A stretch of 10,961 nucleotides of DNA, taken from NCBI GenBank assembly GCA_021775835.1, contig JAJFHC010000225.1, positions 1 to 10,961 of the forward strand, written 5' to 3'. Source of the stretch: Hyphomicrobiales bacterium (GTDB lineage Bacteria; Pseudomonadota; Alphaproteobacteria; Rhizobiales; JAJFHC01). The translations under genes and the position numbers were made by a program. Under the pieces are notes generated by a model, which saw only the letters and a program-made list of their open reading frames with translations, was not told the DNA's origin and did no database searches. Each line of letters begins with the position of its first letter. Positions within the stretch are counted from its first letter, which is position 1. Shown piece after piece: positions 1-6,971 of the stretch.

Positions 1-1
1 G

Positions 2-811
2 GTTGGCCAACTTTGGCTGGCCGGTGTGCTTCCCGGGTTGATGATGGCTGGAATGTTCGTTCTCTACATCGCCATCCGCTGCCATCTGCAACCCGAGCTC
101 GGACCGCCGCTCTCGGAAAAGGAACGTAATGTGCCCATGTCCGAAAAGCTGCGGCTTTTGCGGGCTGGTTTACTGCCGATCCTCATCTTCCTTGCCATGA
201 TGATTCCCTTCGTGAACGGCTGGACGTCATTGGTTGAAAGCTCCGCAATCGGTGCCATGACGGCGTTCGCCGCTGCTGTCCTCAAGGGTCGCATGACTCG
301 TAAGGTGCTTGAGGTTTCCGTGCGCCAGACGCTCGCCATATCGTGCATGTTCATGTGGATCATTCTCGCGGCAACCGGGTTCGGTGCGGTATTCGACGGC
401 CTTGGTGCCGTCCGGGCGATTGACAATCTGTTCACGGACCAACTTGGTCTTGACCCCTGGACGATCCTTATCCTGATGCAGCTCTCCTTCATCCTGATGG
501 GGACATTTCTCGACGACACCGCCATGCTGGTGATTGTTGCCCCGCTTTACGTGCCGCTTGTGGGGGCGCTTGGCTTCGACCTGATTTGGTATGGGGTGCT
601 CTACACGATCACAACCCAGATCGCCTACATGACGCCGCCGTTCGGTTACAACCTATTCCTGATGCGGGCAATGGCCCCGCCGGAGATCAGTCTGAAAGAC
701 ATATACAGCTCCATTCTGCCGTTCGTTGGCGTGATGGTGGTGGCGTTGGTCCTGATCATGACCTTCCCACAGATCGCGCTGTGGCTGCCTGACTATGTCT
801 ACGGAAAGTGA
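2..811 (+). CDS. dctM: TRAP transporter large permease (DctM), 3' part, 5' end outside window
   Basis: Membrane subunit of a tripartite ATP-independent periplasmic transporter, which drives uptake of small organic solutes with an ion gradient. The reading frame is open from base 2, so the gene starts upstream; about 270 residues, the C-terminal two thirds of a usual ~430-residue DctM, are present. GTG at 26 lies inside the frame and is not the true start. The protein is a series of hydrophobic helices (for example LLPILIFLAMMIPFV, WTILILMQLSFILMG, ILPFVGVMVVALVLI). It carries the DctM hallmarks GTFLDDTAMLVIVAPL and TPPFGYNLFLM, and ends LPDYVYGK. The small permease DctQ is expected just upstream. 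The binding protein gene follows after 84 bp, a common (Q)MP order. Family assignment is firm; the substrate cannot be read from this subunit. Confidence 0.95.
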   Translation, partial: VGQLWLAGVLPGLMMAGMFVLYIAIRCHLQPELGPPLSEKERNVPMSEKLRLLRAGLLPILIFLAMMIPFVNGWTSLVESSAIGAMTAFAAAVLKGRMTRKVLEVSVRQTLAISCMFMWIILAATGFGAVFDGLGAVRAIDNLFTDQLGLDPWTILILMQLSFILMGTFLDDTAMLVIVAPLYVPLVGALGFDLIWYGVLYTITTQIAYMTPPFGYNLFLMRAMAPPEISLKDIYSSILPFVGVMVVALVLIMTFPQIALWLPDYVYGK

Positions 812-823
812 ACACAAAAGTGG

Positions 824-831
824 AAGGAGAG
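824..831 (+). promoter_or_regulatory. Orphan Shine-Dalgarno-like sequence
   Basis: AAGGAGAG is a near-ideal ribosome binding sequence 12 bp after the dctM stop, but no ATG, GTG or TTG lies 5-12 nt downstream. The nearest ATG is at 852, 20 nt away. It may act as a standby site, belong to the small frame at 852, or be chance in a purine-rich stretch. Confidence 0.3.
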
Positions 832-851
832 AGAAAATACCGTCATCAATA

Positions 852-899
852 ATGAATGCAACTTTCAACGCCGAAAAATCCAATGGGAGGATATTATGA
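852..899 (+). CDS. Possible 15-codon leader ORF overlapping the dctP start
   Basis: An ATG at 852 opens a 15-codon frame (MNATFNAEKSNGRIL) whose TGA at 897-899 overlaps the dctP start codon in an ATGA arrangement, the classical layout for translational coupling. The dctP ribosome binding site (885-890) lies inside it. No good Shine-Dalgarno sits at the usual distance from 852; the strong AAGGAGAG at 824-831 is 20 nt upstream. I do not recognise the peptide and it has no obvious attenuator composition. This may be a coincidence in a short leader. Confidence 0.2.
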   Translation: MNATFNAEKSNGRIL

Positions 900-1930
900 C
901 TTCAAGACGTACCTTCATCAAAGGCGCCGCAGCCACCGTACCGGTCGCCGCATTGGCAACCCCCGCCATCGCGCAGTCGAAGATCAAATGGCGCATGCAG
1001 ACCTATGCCGGTGCAGCACTGGCGGCCCATGTGGTCAAGCCTGCAATCGACAGCTTTAACAAGATTGCCGGCGACCAGATGGAAATCGAGCTGTCGTTTG
1101 CTGACCAGCTTGTGCCCACCGGGGAATTGTTCCGCGCCATGCAGAAAGGCACGATTGACGCCGTTCAATCGGACGACGACTCCATGGCTTCCCCAACCGA
1201 AGTGACCGTGTTTGGCGGATACTTCCCCTTCGGCAGCCGTTATTCTCTCGACGTGCCGGTGCTGTTCAACCAGTATGGCCTGGGCGAAATCTGGGACAAG
1301 GAGTACTCAGCCGTAGGCGTCAAGCACATTTCCGCCGGCGCATGGGACCCGTGCCACTTTGCCACCAAGGACCCGATCAACAGTCTGGCAGACCTCAAAG
1401 GCAAACGGGTCTTCACGTTCCCGACTGCCGGGCGCTTCCTCACCCAGTTCGGTGTGGTCCCGGTTACGCTTCCCTGGGAAGACATCGAAGTCGCCGTGCA
1501 GACCGGCGAGCTGGATGGTGTTGCCTGGTCCGGTATCACGGAGGACTACACCGTCGGTTGGGCGGATGTGACGAACTACTTCCTCACCAACAACATCTCC
1601 GGCGCCTGGGCCGGGTCGTTCTTCGCCAACATGGACCGGTGGAACGAACTCCCTGAAAACATGAAGGAATTGCTCAAGGTCTGCATGGACCAGAGCCACT
1701 ACTATCGCCAGTGGTGGTACTGGGGCGGCGAAGCCGACCTTCGGGTCAACGGCACCAAGATGAAGCTCACCTCCATTCCGGATGCAGAGTGGGCACAAGT
1801 CGAGGCCGCGGGCGTCAAGTTCTGGGACGAGATCGCTTCGGAATCGGAAACCAAGGCCAAGGTGGTCAAGATCTTCCGCAAATATAATGACGACATGCAG
1901 AAGGCAGGCCGCCCCTACCGTTACGGTTGA
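896..1930 (+). CDS. dctP: TRAP transporter substrate-binding protein, DctP family, Tat-exported
   Basis: Periplasmic receptor that captures the solute and delivers it to the DctQM membrane complex. 344 residues, normal for the family. The start is fixed by GGGAGG at 885-890, five bases before ATG. Residues 1-26 form a twin-arginine signal peptide: SRRTFIKG at 3-10, then an Ala/Val-rich core and a likely cleavage after AIA at 24-26. The mature part shows the family layout: KWRMQTY at 31-37, SLADLKGKRVF at 163-173, GELDGVAWSG at 204-213, and a C-terminal helical tail. R171 or R180 is the best candidate for the ligand carboxylate-binding Arg found in many DctP proteins, but I cannot align it here. 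The pocket side is rich in aromatic residues (W211, Y269, Y270, WWYW at 273-276). The substrate is probably the amine or organic acid handled by the downstream enzymes; this is inferred from gene order only. Confidence 0.94.
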   Translation: MTSRRTFIKGAAATVPVAALATPAIAQSKIKWRMQTYAGAALAAHVVKPAIDSFNKIAGDQMEIELSFADQLVPTGELFRAMQKGTIDAVQSDDDSMASPTEVTVFGGYFPFGSRYSLDVPVLFNQYGLGEIWDKEYSAVGVKHISAGAWDPCHFATKDPINSLADLKGKRVFTFPTAGRFLTQFGVVPVTLPWEDIEVAVQTGELDGVAWSGITEDYTVGWADVTNYFLTNNISGAWAGSFFANMDRWNELPENMKELLKVCMDQSHYYRQWWYWGGEADLRVNGTKMKLTSIPDAEWAQVEAAGVKFWDEIASESETKAKVVKIFRKYNDDMQKAGRPYRYG

Positions 1931-1949
1931 GGCAAGCGCCAACAATAAT

Positions 1950-1978
1950 GAGAAGCACCGGTTCCTCCGGTGCTTCTC
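1950..1978 (+). terminator. Strong stem-loop after dctP (attenuator or mRNA-stabilising hairpin)
   Basis: A perfect 12-bp inverted repeat, GAGAAGCACCGG (1950-1961) and CCGGTGCTTCTC (1967-1978), is separated by a 5-nt TTCCT loop. It begins 20 bp after the dctP stop. What follows (CCAGACTTTGCATCTTTG) is not a clean T-run, so full Rho-independent termination is doubtful. Partial termination or 3'-end protection would keep binding-protein mRNA in excess over the enzymes downstream, a common arrangement for solute-binding-protein genes. Confidence 0.7.
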
Positions 1979-2026
1979 CCAGACTTTGCATCTTTGACAT
2001 TGCACATTTTCCTGGAGATCCCCTGA

Positions 2027-3394
2027 ATGCCCGGCAACCTGTCCCTTGATGAACTGAAAAAGGCCGTGAAAAGCGGTGAGATCGATACCGTTCTTGCCGT
2101 GCAGATCGACATGCAGGGACGGCTTATGGGCAAGAGGTTCCAGGCAGAGTTCTTTGTCGATAGCGCCTGGAAGGAAACCCACAGCTGCAATTATCTGCTC
2201 GCAACCGACATGGAGATGGATACGGTCGAGGGCTACAAGGCCACCAGTTGGAAAGCGGGTTACGGCGACTACACCATGAAGCCGGACCTGACGACCTTGC
2301 GGCGGATACCCTGGCTCGAGGGCACGGCGCTGGTGCTTTGCGACATGCTCGACCATCATACCCACGAGGATGTTGCGCACTCGCCGCGCGCAATTCTCAA
2401 GAAACAAGTTGCGCGGCTGGAGGCCATGGGCATGCGCGCCATGATGGCCACGGAACTTGAATTCTTCCTCTTCAAGGAAACCTATGAAGAGGCCGTGGGC
2501 AAAGGCTATCGGGGCATTTCACCGATCAGTGCCTACAATGAGGATTACCACATCTTCCAGACGACCAAGGAAGAAGACGTCATGCGGGCCATCCGGAACG
2601 GCCTGCAGGGCGCCGGCATTCCGGTGGAGAATTCAAAGGGCGAAGCCGATGCCGGGCAGGAAGAGATCAATGTCCACTATTCCGACGCGCTCGACATGGC
2701 CGACAACCACGTGATCATCAAGAACGGCTGCAAGGAAATCGCCTGGGCCAAGGGCCGGGCGCTGACTTTCCTGGCCAAATGGGACTACAACGCCGCCGGC
2801 AGTTCGTCGCACATTCACCAGTCGCTCTGGTCGCTGAAAGGCAAACCCCTGTTTCACGATCCCAAGGGACAGTACGGCATGTCCGATACCATGCGTCACT
2901 ACATGGCGGGCCTCCTCGCTCACGCCAGTGAAGTTACCTGTTTTCTTGCCCCTTACATAAATTCCTACAAGCGGTTTCAGGCCGGCACTTTCGCACCGAC
3001 CAAGGCGATCTGGTCGAAGGACAACCGTACCGCCGGTTACAGGCTATGTGGCGAAGGTACCAAGGCTATTCGGGTCGAATGTCGTGTCGGCGGCTCCGAT
3101 CTCAATCCCTATCTGGCCATGGCCGCACAGATCGCAGCGGGCATCGACGGCATCGAGAACAAGATGGAATTGGAGCCCGAATTCAAGGGCGATGCCTACG
3201 GGGCGCAAAAGGCCCGTGGCATCCCAGAAACTCTGCGGGACGCGACCGCCACGCTGAACAAATCCAAGATGCTTAGGGCGGCCATGGGCGATGATGTCAT
3301 CGACCACTATGTGCATGCCGCGAAGTGGGAGCAATTCGAGTATGACCGACGGGTCACGGACTGGGAAGTCGCCCGCGGTTTTGAACGTGCATGA
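2027..3394 (+). CDS. Glutamine synthetase family protein (probable gamma-glutamyl-amine ligase)
   Basis: ATP-dependent ligase of the glutamine synthetase family, 455 residues. GGAGA at 2014-2018, eight bases before ATG, supports the start. The catalytic domain is complete: ELEF at 143-146 and EADAGQEEI at 206-214 carry the metal-binding glutamates, GSSSHIHQSL at 258-267 the metal histidine loop, PYINSYKRF at 309-317 the glutamate/ATP region, DNRTAGYR at 332-339 and RVECR at 349-353 the substrate-binding arginines. The NLYDLP adenylylation loop of nitrogen-regulated GlnA is absent; the equivalent C-terminal stretch reads TLNKSKMLRAAMGDD. That, and the position between a transporter and two dehydrogenases, argues against ammonia assimilation. 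It favours gamma-glutamylation of an amine, as done by PuuA, IpuC or GlnA3/GlnA4-type enzymes. The amine is unknown. Alternatives are gamma-glutamylmethylamide synthetase or another GS-like ligase. Confidence 0.88.
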   Translation: MPGNLSLDELKKAVKSGEIDTVLAVQIDMQGRLMGKRFQAEFFVDSAWKETHSCNYLLATDMEMDTVEGYKATSWKAGYGDYTMKPDLTTLRRIPWLEGTALVLCDMLDHHTHEDVAHSPRAILKKQVARLEAMGMRAMMATELEFFLFKETYEEAVGKGYRGISPISAYNEDYHIFQTTKEEDVMRAIRNGLQGAGIPVENSKGEADAGQEEINVHYSDALDMADNHVIIKNGCKEIAWAKGRALTFLAKWDYNAAGSSSHIHQSLWSLKGKPLFHDPKGQYGMSDTMRHYMAGLLAHASEVTCFLAPYINSYKRFQAGTFAPTKAIWSKDNRTAGYRLCGEGTKAIRVECRVGGSDLNPYLAMAAQIAAGIDGIENKMELEPEFKGDAYGAQKARGIPETLRDATATLNKSKMLRAAMGDDVIDHYVHAAKWEQFEYDRRVTDWEVARGFERA

Positions 3395-3433
3395 CGAAGC
3401 AATATTGAGCAAACAGAGAAAAGTACAACTCTC

Positions 3434-4825
3434 ATGTCCACGATCAATTGTATCTCTCCGATTGACGGCAGCGTCTATGCCGAGCGCGCTACGGCATCGG
3501 ATTCCGAAATCCAGAATGCTTTCGCCAACTCAAAGACGGCCCAACGGGCCTGGAGGCAGACATCCATCGCCGAGCGCGCGGGATATTGTACCGCTGCGGT
3601 CGACGCCATGCTGGCGATGGCCGATGACATCGTCCCCGAACTGGCCTGGCAGATGGGCCGCCCTGTCCGGTTCGGGAAAGGCGAACTGGGCGGTTTCGAG
3701 GAACGTGCCCGTCATATGATCTCGATCGCTAGCGCTGCGCTTCACGACGTCGATCCGGGCGACAAAGCAGGTTTCAAGCGTTTCATCAGACGCGAACCGA
3801 TCGGCACGGTGTTCACGATCGCGCCATGGAATTTCCCTTATCTGACGACGGTCAATTCAGTGGTACCGGCATTGATGGCGGGCAATGCCGTTGTCCTCAA
3901 ACATGCTTCGAGCACCCTGCTCGTGGCGGAGCGTTTTCAAAAAGCCTTTGATGCAGCCGGTCTCCCTGACGGGCTCTTCCAGCATCTGGTGCTTGATCAT
4001 GAGCAGACCGGAAAGATCATTTCTGACGGTCTGGTCGACATGGTCTGCTTTACCGGTTCGGTACCCGCCGGGCGCACCATGGAGCATTCCGCGGCCGGGC
4101 AGTTCATTCCTGTCGGGCTTGAACTCGGCGGCAAGGATCCGGCCTATGTCAGAGCGGATTGCAACATGGCTCACGCCATCGAAAACCTCGCCGACGGCGC
4201 GTTCTTCAATTCCGGGCAGTCTTGTTGCGGCATTGAACGGATCTATGTCGATCAATCCGTACACGATGAATTCGTAACAGGCCTTGCAGATCTCACCCGC
4301 CAGTACGTTCTTGGCAACCCGCTTGACGAGGCCACAACGCTTGGGCCGCTGGTCAAACCAGCCGCGGCAGATTTTGTTCGCAACCAGATCTCACAAGCGG
4401 TTGCCTCCGGCGCAACAGCTCACATCGATACTTCGGCGTTCGCCATGGACGAGCCCGGGTCTGCCTATCTCGCTCCGCAGGTCCTGACCGGTGTTACACA
4501 TGACATGTCGGTCATGACCGAAGAGAGTTTTGGGCCGGTTGTCGGCGTCATGGCCGTTTCGGACGACGAAGAAGCGATTGCCCTGATGAACGACTCGGAT
4601 CTGGGGCTGACAGCCGCAATCTGGACAGAGGACGCCGATGCTGCCGAACAGATCGGCGCTCAACTGGAGACCGGTACGGTCTTCATGAATCGGTGCGACT
4701 ATCTTGATCCGGCCCTTGCCTGGACCGGCGTCAAAAATACCGGACGCGGTTGCACGTTGTCGTCAATGGGGTATGAAGCCCTGACGAGACCGAAGAGTTT
4801 TCATCTCAGAACCAATACACACTAA
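3434..4825 (+). CDS. NAD(P)-dependent aldehyde dehydrogenase
   Basis: Oxidises an aldehyde to the carboxylic acid in the cytoplasm. 463 residues, slightly short for the ALDH superfamily but complete. Key elements: PWNFP at 131-135 with oxyanion N133, VLKH with K156 for the cofactor, FTGS at 206-209, LELGGKD at 229-235 with general base E230, GQSC at 261-264 with catalytic C264 (followed by a second Cys, C265), ESFGPV at 364-369 and FMNR at 417-420. The start has only a weak purine-rich site (AGAGAAAAG at 3415-3423), so translation may depend partly on the upstream ligase gene, 39 bp away. In context it would act on the aldehyde made by the iron alcohol dehydrogenase encoded next, possibly as a gamma-glutamyl derivative as PuuC does. 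The substrate is inferred, not shown. Confidence 0.93.
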   Translation: MSTINCISPIDGSVYAERATASDSEIQNAFANSKTAQRAWRQTSIAERAGYCTAAVDAMLAMADDIVPELAWQMGRPVRFGKGELGGFEERARHMISIASAALHDVDPGDKAGFKRFIRREPIGTVFTIAPWNFPYLTTVNSVVPALMAGNAVVLKHASSTLLVAERFQKAFDAAGLPDGLFQHLVLDHEQTGKIISDGLVDMVCFTGSVPAGRTMEHSAAGQFIPVGLELGGKDPAYVRADCNMAHAIENLADGAFFNSGQSCCGIERIYVDQSVHDEFVTGLADLTRQYVLGNPLDEATTLGPLVKPAAADFVRNQISQAVASGATAHIDTSAFAMDEPGSAYLAPQVLTGVTHDMSVMTEESFGPVVGVMAVSDDEEAIALMNDSDLGLTAAIWTEDADAAEQIGAQLETGTVFMNRCDYLDPALAWTGVKNTGRGCTLSSMGYEALTRPKSFHLRTNTH

Positions 4826-4864
4826 ACCGATCAGACGATAAGTCTCCAAACAGGAACGACGCCC

Positions 4865-6031
4865 ATGAGCACTGTCAGCACAAACTGGTCCTTCCCCACC
4901 GCCATCCGGTTCGGTGCGGGCCGCATCGACGAATTGGCCGAAGCCTGCACGGCATCCGGCATCAAACGCCCTCTCCTCGTCACGGACCCAGGCATTGCCC
5001 CCTTGCCGATTACACAAAAAGCCGTGGATGTGGTGACCGCTGCCGGGCTCGAAGTGGCGGTGTTTTCAGACGTCAAACCGAATCCCACGGCCTCGAACGT
5101 TGAAGCCGGCGTCGAGGTCTACAAATCGGGCGGCCATGACGGTGTCATTGCATTTGGCGGCGGCTCTGGGCTCGATGCCGCCAAGACCATCGCCTTCATG
5201 AAGGGACAGACCCGCCCGATGTGGGATTTCGAGGATGTGGGCGACTGGTGGACCCGCGCGGACCCTGACGGTATTGCCCCCGTTGTCGCCGTGCCGACCA
5301 CGGCCGGCACCGGCTCGGAGGTAGGACGCGCCGGCGTCATCACCAACGAGGAGACCCATACCAAGAAGGTCATTTTCCATCCCAAGATGCTACCCGAAAC
5401 CGTTATCTGCGATCCCGAATTGACTGTCGGGCTGCCGCCGCACATCACCGCAGGCACAGGAATGGATGCGTTTGCCCATTGCCTCGAAGCCTATTGTGCG
5501 CCGAGCTATCATCCAATGTGCGAAGGCATTGCGGTCGAGGGGCTTCGTCTGGTCAAGGACTACCTGCCGACCGCCTATTCGCAAGGCTCGGACATCGAGG
5601 CACGTGGACAAATGATGTCGGCAGCCGCTATGGGGGCCGTTGCCTTCCAGAAGGGCCTTGGTGCGATTCATTCGCTGTCCCATCCGGTGGGCGCGCTGTA
5701 CGACACACATCACGGTCTCACCAACGCAGTCTTCATGCCCTACATCCTGATGTTCAACCGTTCCGTGATCGAGGACAAGATCGAACGGCTTTCTTCCTGG
5801 CTCGGGATAACCGGCGGCTTCAACGGTTTCGTCGATACAGTCCTTGCCATGCGCGAAGAACTGGGTATCGCCCATTCCATCGACAAAATCGGCGTCGACG
5901 ATACGAAATTTGAGCTGATGTCGGAAATGGCCGTGGTTGACCCGACCGCAGGCGGCAATCCGATTGCCCTTGAAGTCCCTGCCGTCGTGCGGCTTTATGA
6001 ACAGGCCTATGAGGGAACGCTGCCGGATTGA
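4865..6031 (+). CDS. Iron-containing alcohol dehydrogenase
   Basis: Group III metal-dependent alcohol dehydrogenase that interconverts an alcohol and an aldehyde with NAD(P). 388 residues, the usual family size. AGGAA at 4852-4856, eight bases before ATG, supports the start. The N-terminal dinucleotide domain has FGGGSGLDAAK at 97-107 and PTTAGTGSE at 144-152. The metal site, by comparison with FucO-type enzymes, is D201 and H205 (GMDAFAH at 199-205), H269 (AIHSLSHP at 267-274) and H283 (THHGLTNA at 281-288); all four ligands are present. It lies 39 bp after the aldehyde dehydrogenase gene, so the pair can take an alcohol to an acid. The natural substrate cannot be read from the sequence; a hydroxyl on an amine or gamma-glutamylated amine fits the neighbours. 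Confidence 0.94.
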   Translation: MSTVSTNWSFPTAIRFGAGRIDELAEACTASGIKRPLLVTDPGIAPLPITQKAVDVVTAAGLEVAVFSDVKPNPTASNVEAGVEVYKSGGHDGVIAFGGGSGLDAAKTIAFMKGQTRPMWDFEDVGDWWTRADPDGIAPVVAVPTTAGTGSEVGRAGVITNEETHTKKVIFHPKMLPETVICDPELTVGLPPHITAGTGMDAFAHCLEAYCAPSYHPMCEGIAVEGLRLVKDYLPTAYSQGSDIEARGQMMSAAAMGAVAFQKGLGAIHSLSHPVGALYDTHHGLTNAVFMPYILMFNRSVIEDKIERLSSWLGITGGFNGFVDTVLAMREELGIAHSIDKIGVDDTKFELMSEMAVVDPTAGGNPIALEVPAVVRLYEQAYEGTLPD

Positions 6032-6070
6032 CAGGGTCGCCCCGTCGCCGAAAGCTCATGAGGCGCCATC

Positions 6071-6916
6071 ATGCCATCAGACCGACTTCGACTTCTCGCC
6101 TGCCAGATCACGATTCCGCCAACGCCTTCGGTCGAGGAACGTGACCGGCATGTGCTGCGGATCGCCCACGCGATCGAAACGAAGTGCCAGGATCAACCGG
6201 TTGATCTTATCGTTTTGCCTGAATTGTCCGCTGTGGACTATTCAAGGCAGACTTTCGACGGGTTGAGCGACCTCGCCGAATCCCTGGACGGCACGACGGT
6301 GAACGTGTTCAGCAAGCTGGCCAGGCGCTGTGACGCTACAGTCATTTTCGGCATGCCACGGATCGGTAGCGACGGTGGGTTTCATATCTGCCATGTGGCT
6401 GTAGGGCCTGATGGCGGCCTTCTCGGGCATTACGACAAACTGCATATTGCCCAGTTCGGTGCCTCGATGGAAAAGGAGTATTTCACACGAGGCAGTCACC
6501 TGTTTGCGTTCGATGTCAATGGCGTCAAGATCGCACCGATCATCTGCTACGACATCCGTGTGCCGGAACTGACGCGCACCTTGGCAGTCGATCATGGTGT
6601 CCAGCTGATCCTGCATTGCGGTGCTTATGCCCGCGACGAGTCTTTCGACAGCTGGCACGACTTTGTTGTCACGCGGGCTGTTGAGAACCAGGTCTTCTTC
6701 CTGAGTCTCAATAGGGCGGGCCCCGACTTCGGCGCGAGCCTGTTCTGCCCACCCTGGATCGACAACGATCACCCGCCAACCCGGTTCCCTGAACACGACG
6801 AAGCCTTCCTTGTGCTCGACGTCGACCCTGACCTGTTGCAGTCAGTTCGGTCGGATTACACCTTTCTTGGGGATCGGCTAGACAACTATTCGGAATTGAA
6901 TGTTCTGGAAGGTTGA
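6071..6916 (+). CDS. Carbon-nitrogen hydrolase (nitrilase superfamily amidase)
   Basis: Thiol hydrolase that cleaves non-peptide C-N bonds in amides, carbamoyl compounds or nitriles. 281 residues, typical for single-domain members. GAGG at 6060-6063, seven bases before ATG, supports the start. The Glu-Lys-Cys triad is visible: E51 in VLPEL (48-52), K123 in YDKLHI (121-126) and C159 in ICYDIRVPEL (158-167). A further Glu (E134 or E136) and the TRAVEN segment (201-206) fit the family. The usual G-x-S-x-I-x-D-P-x-G stretch near the C-terminus is replaced by GASLFCPPWIDNDHPP (221-236), so the pocket may be unusual. It is the last gene of the + strand block, 39 bp after the Fe-ADH gene. In the proposed pathway it would hydrolyse the gamma-glutamyl amide and release glutamate. 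An omega-amidase-like or nitrilase role is also possible. Confidence 0.88.
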   Translation: MPSDRLRLLACQITIPPTPSVEERDRHVLRIAHAIETKCQDQPVDLIVLPELSAVDYSRQTFDGLSDLAESLDGTTVNVFSKLARRCDATVIFGMPRIGSDGGFHICHVAVGPDGGLLGHYDKLHIAQFGASMEKEYFTRGSHLFAFDVNGVKIAPIICYDIRVPELTRTLAVDHGVQLILHCGAYARDESFDSWHDFVVTRAVENQVFFLSLNRAGPDFGASLFCPPWIDNDHPPTRFPEHDEAFLVLDVDPDLLQSVRSDYTFLGDRLDNYSELNVLEG

Positions 6917-6971
6917 AGGAACGGCCGGCGAATATGACCAATCTCAATTCCAGCCAAACGCAAAGCCGGTG

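Noticed and set aside
1994..1999. TTGACA, a perfect -35 hexamer before the ligase gene
   Set aside because: No -10-like hexamer lies at 16-18 bp spacing; the position falls on GATCCC near the ribosome binding site, so an independent promoter is not supported.
1307..2407. 366-codon open frame on the - strand across dctP and the ligase gene
   Set aside because: It is antisense to two clearly real genes, crosses their intergenic hairpin, and its translation shows no recognisable domain; it reflects the G+C-rich codon pattern of the real genes.
2027..3394. Housekeeping glutamine synthetase GlnA for ammonia assimilation
   Set aside because: It lacks the NLYDLP adenylylation loop and has catabolic dehydrogenase and transporter neighbours rather than glnB or ntr genes.
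6917..6971. Possible terminator between the hydrolase and lysR genes (GCCGGC ... GCCGG)
   Set aside because: The arms are short, about 35 bp apart, and there is no T-run. I see no convincing terminator in this 55-bp gap.
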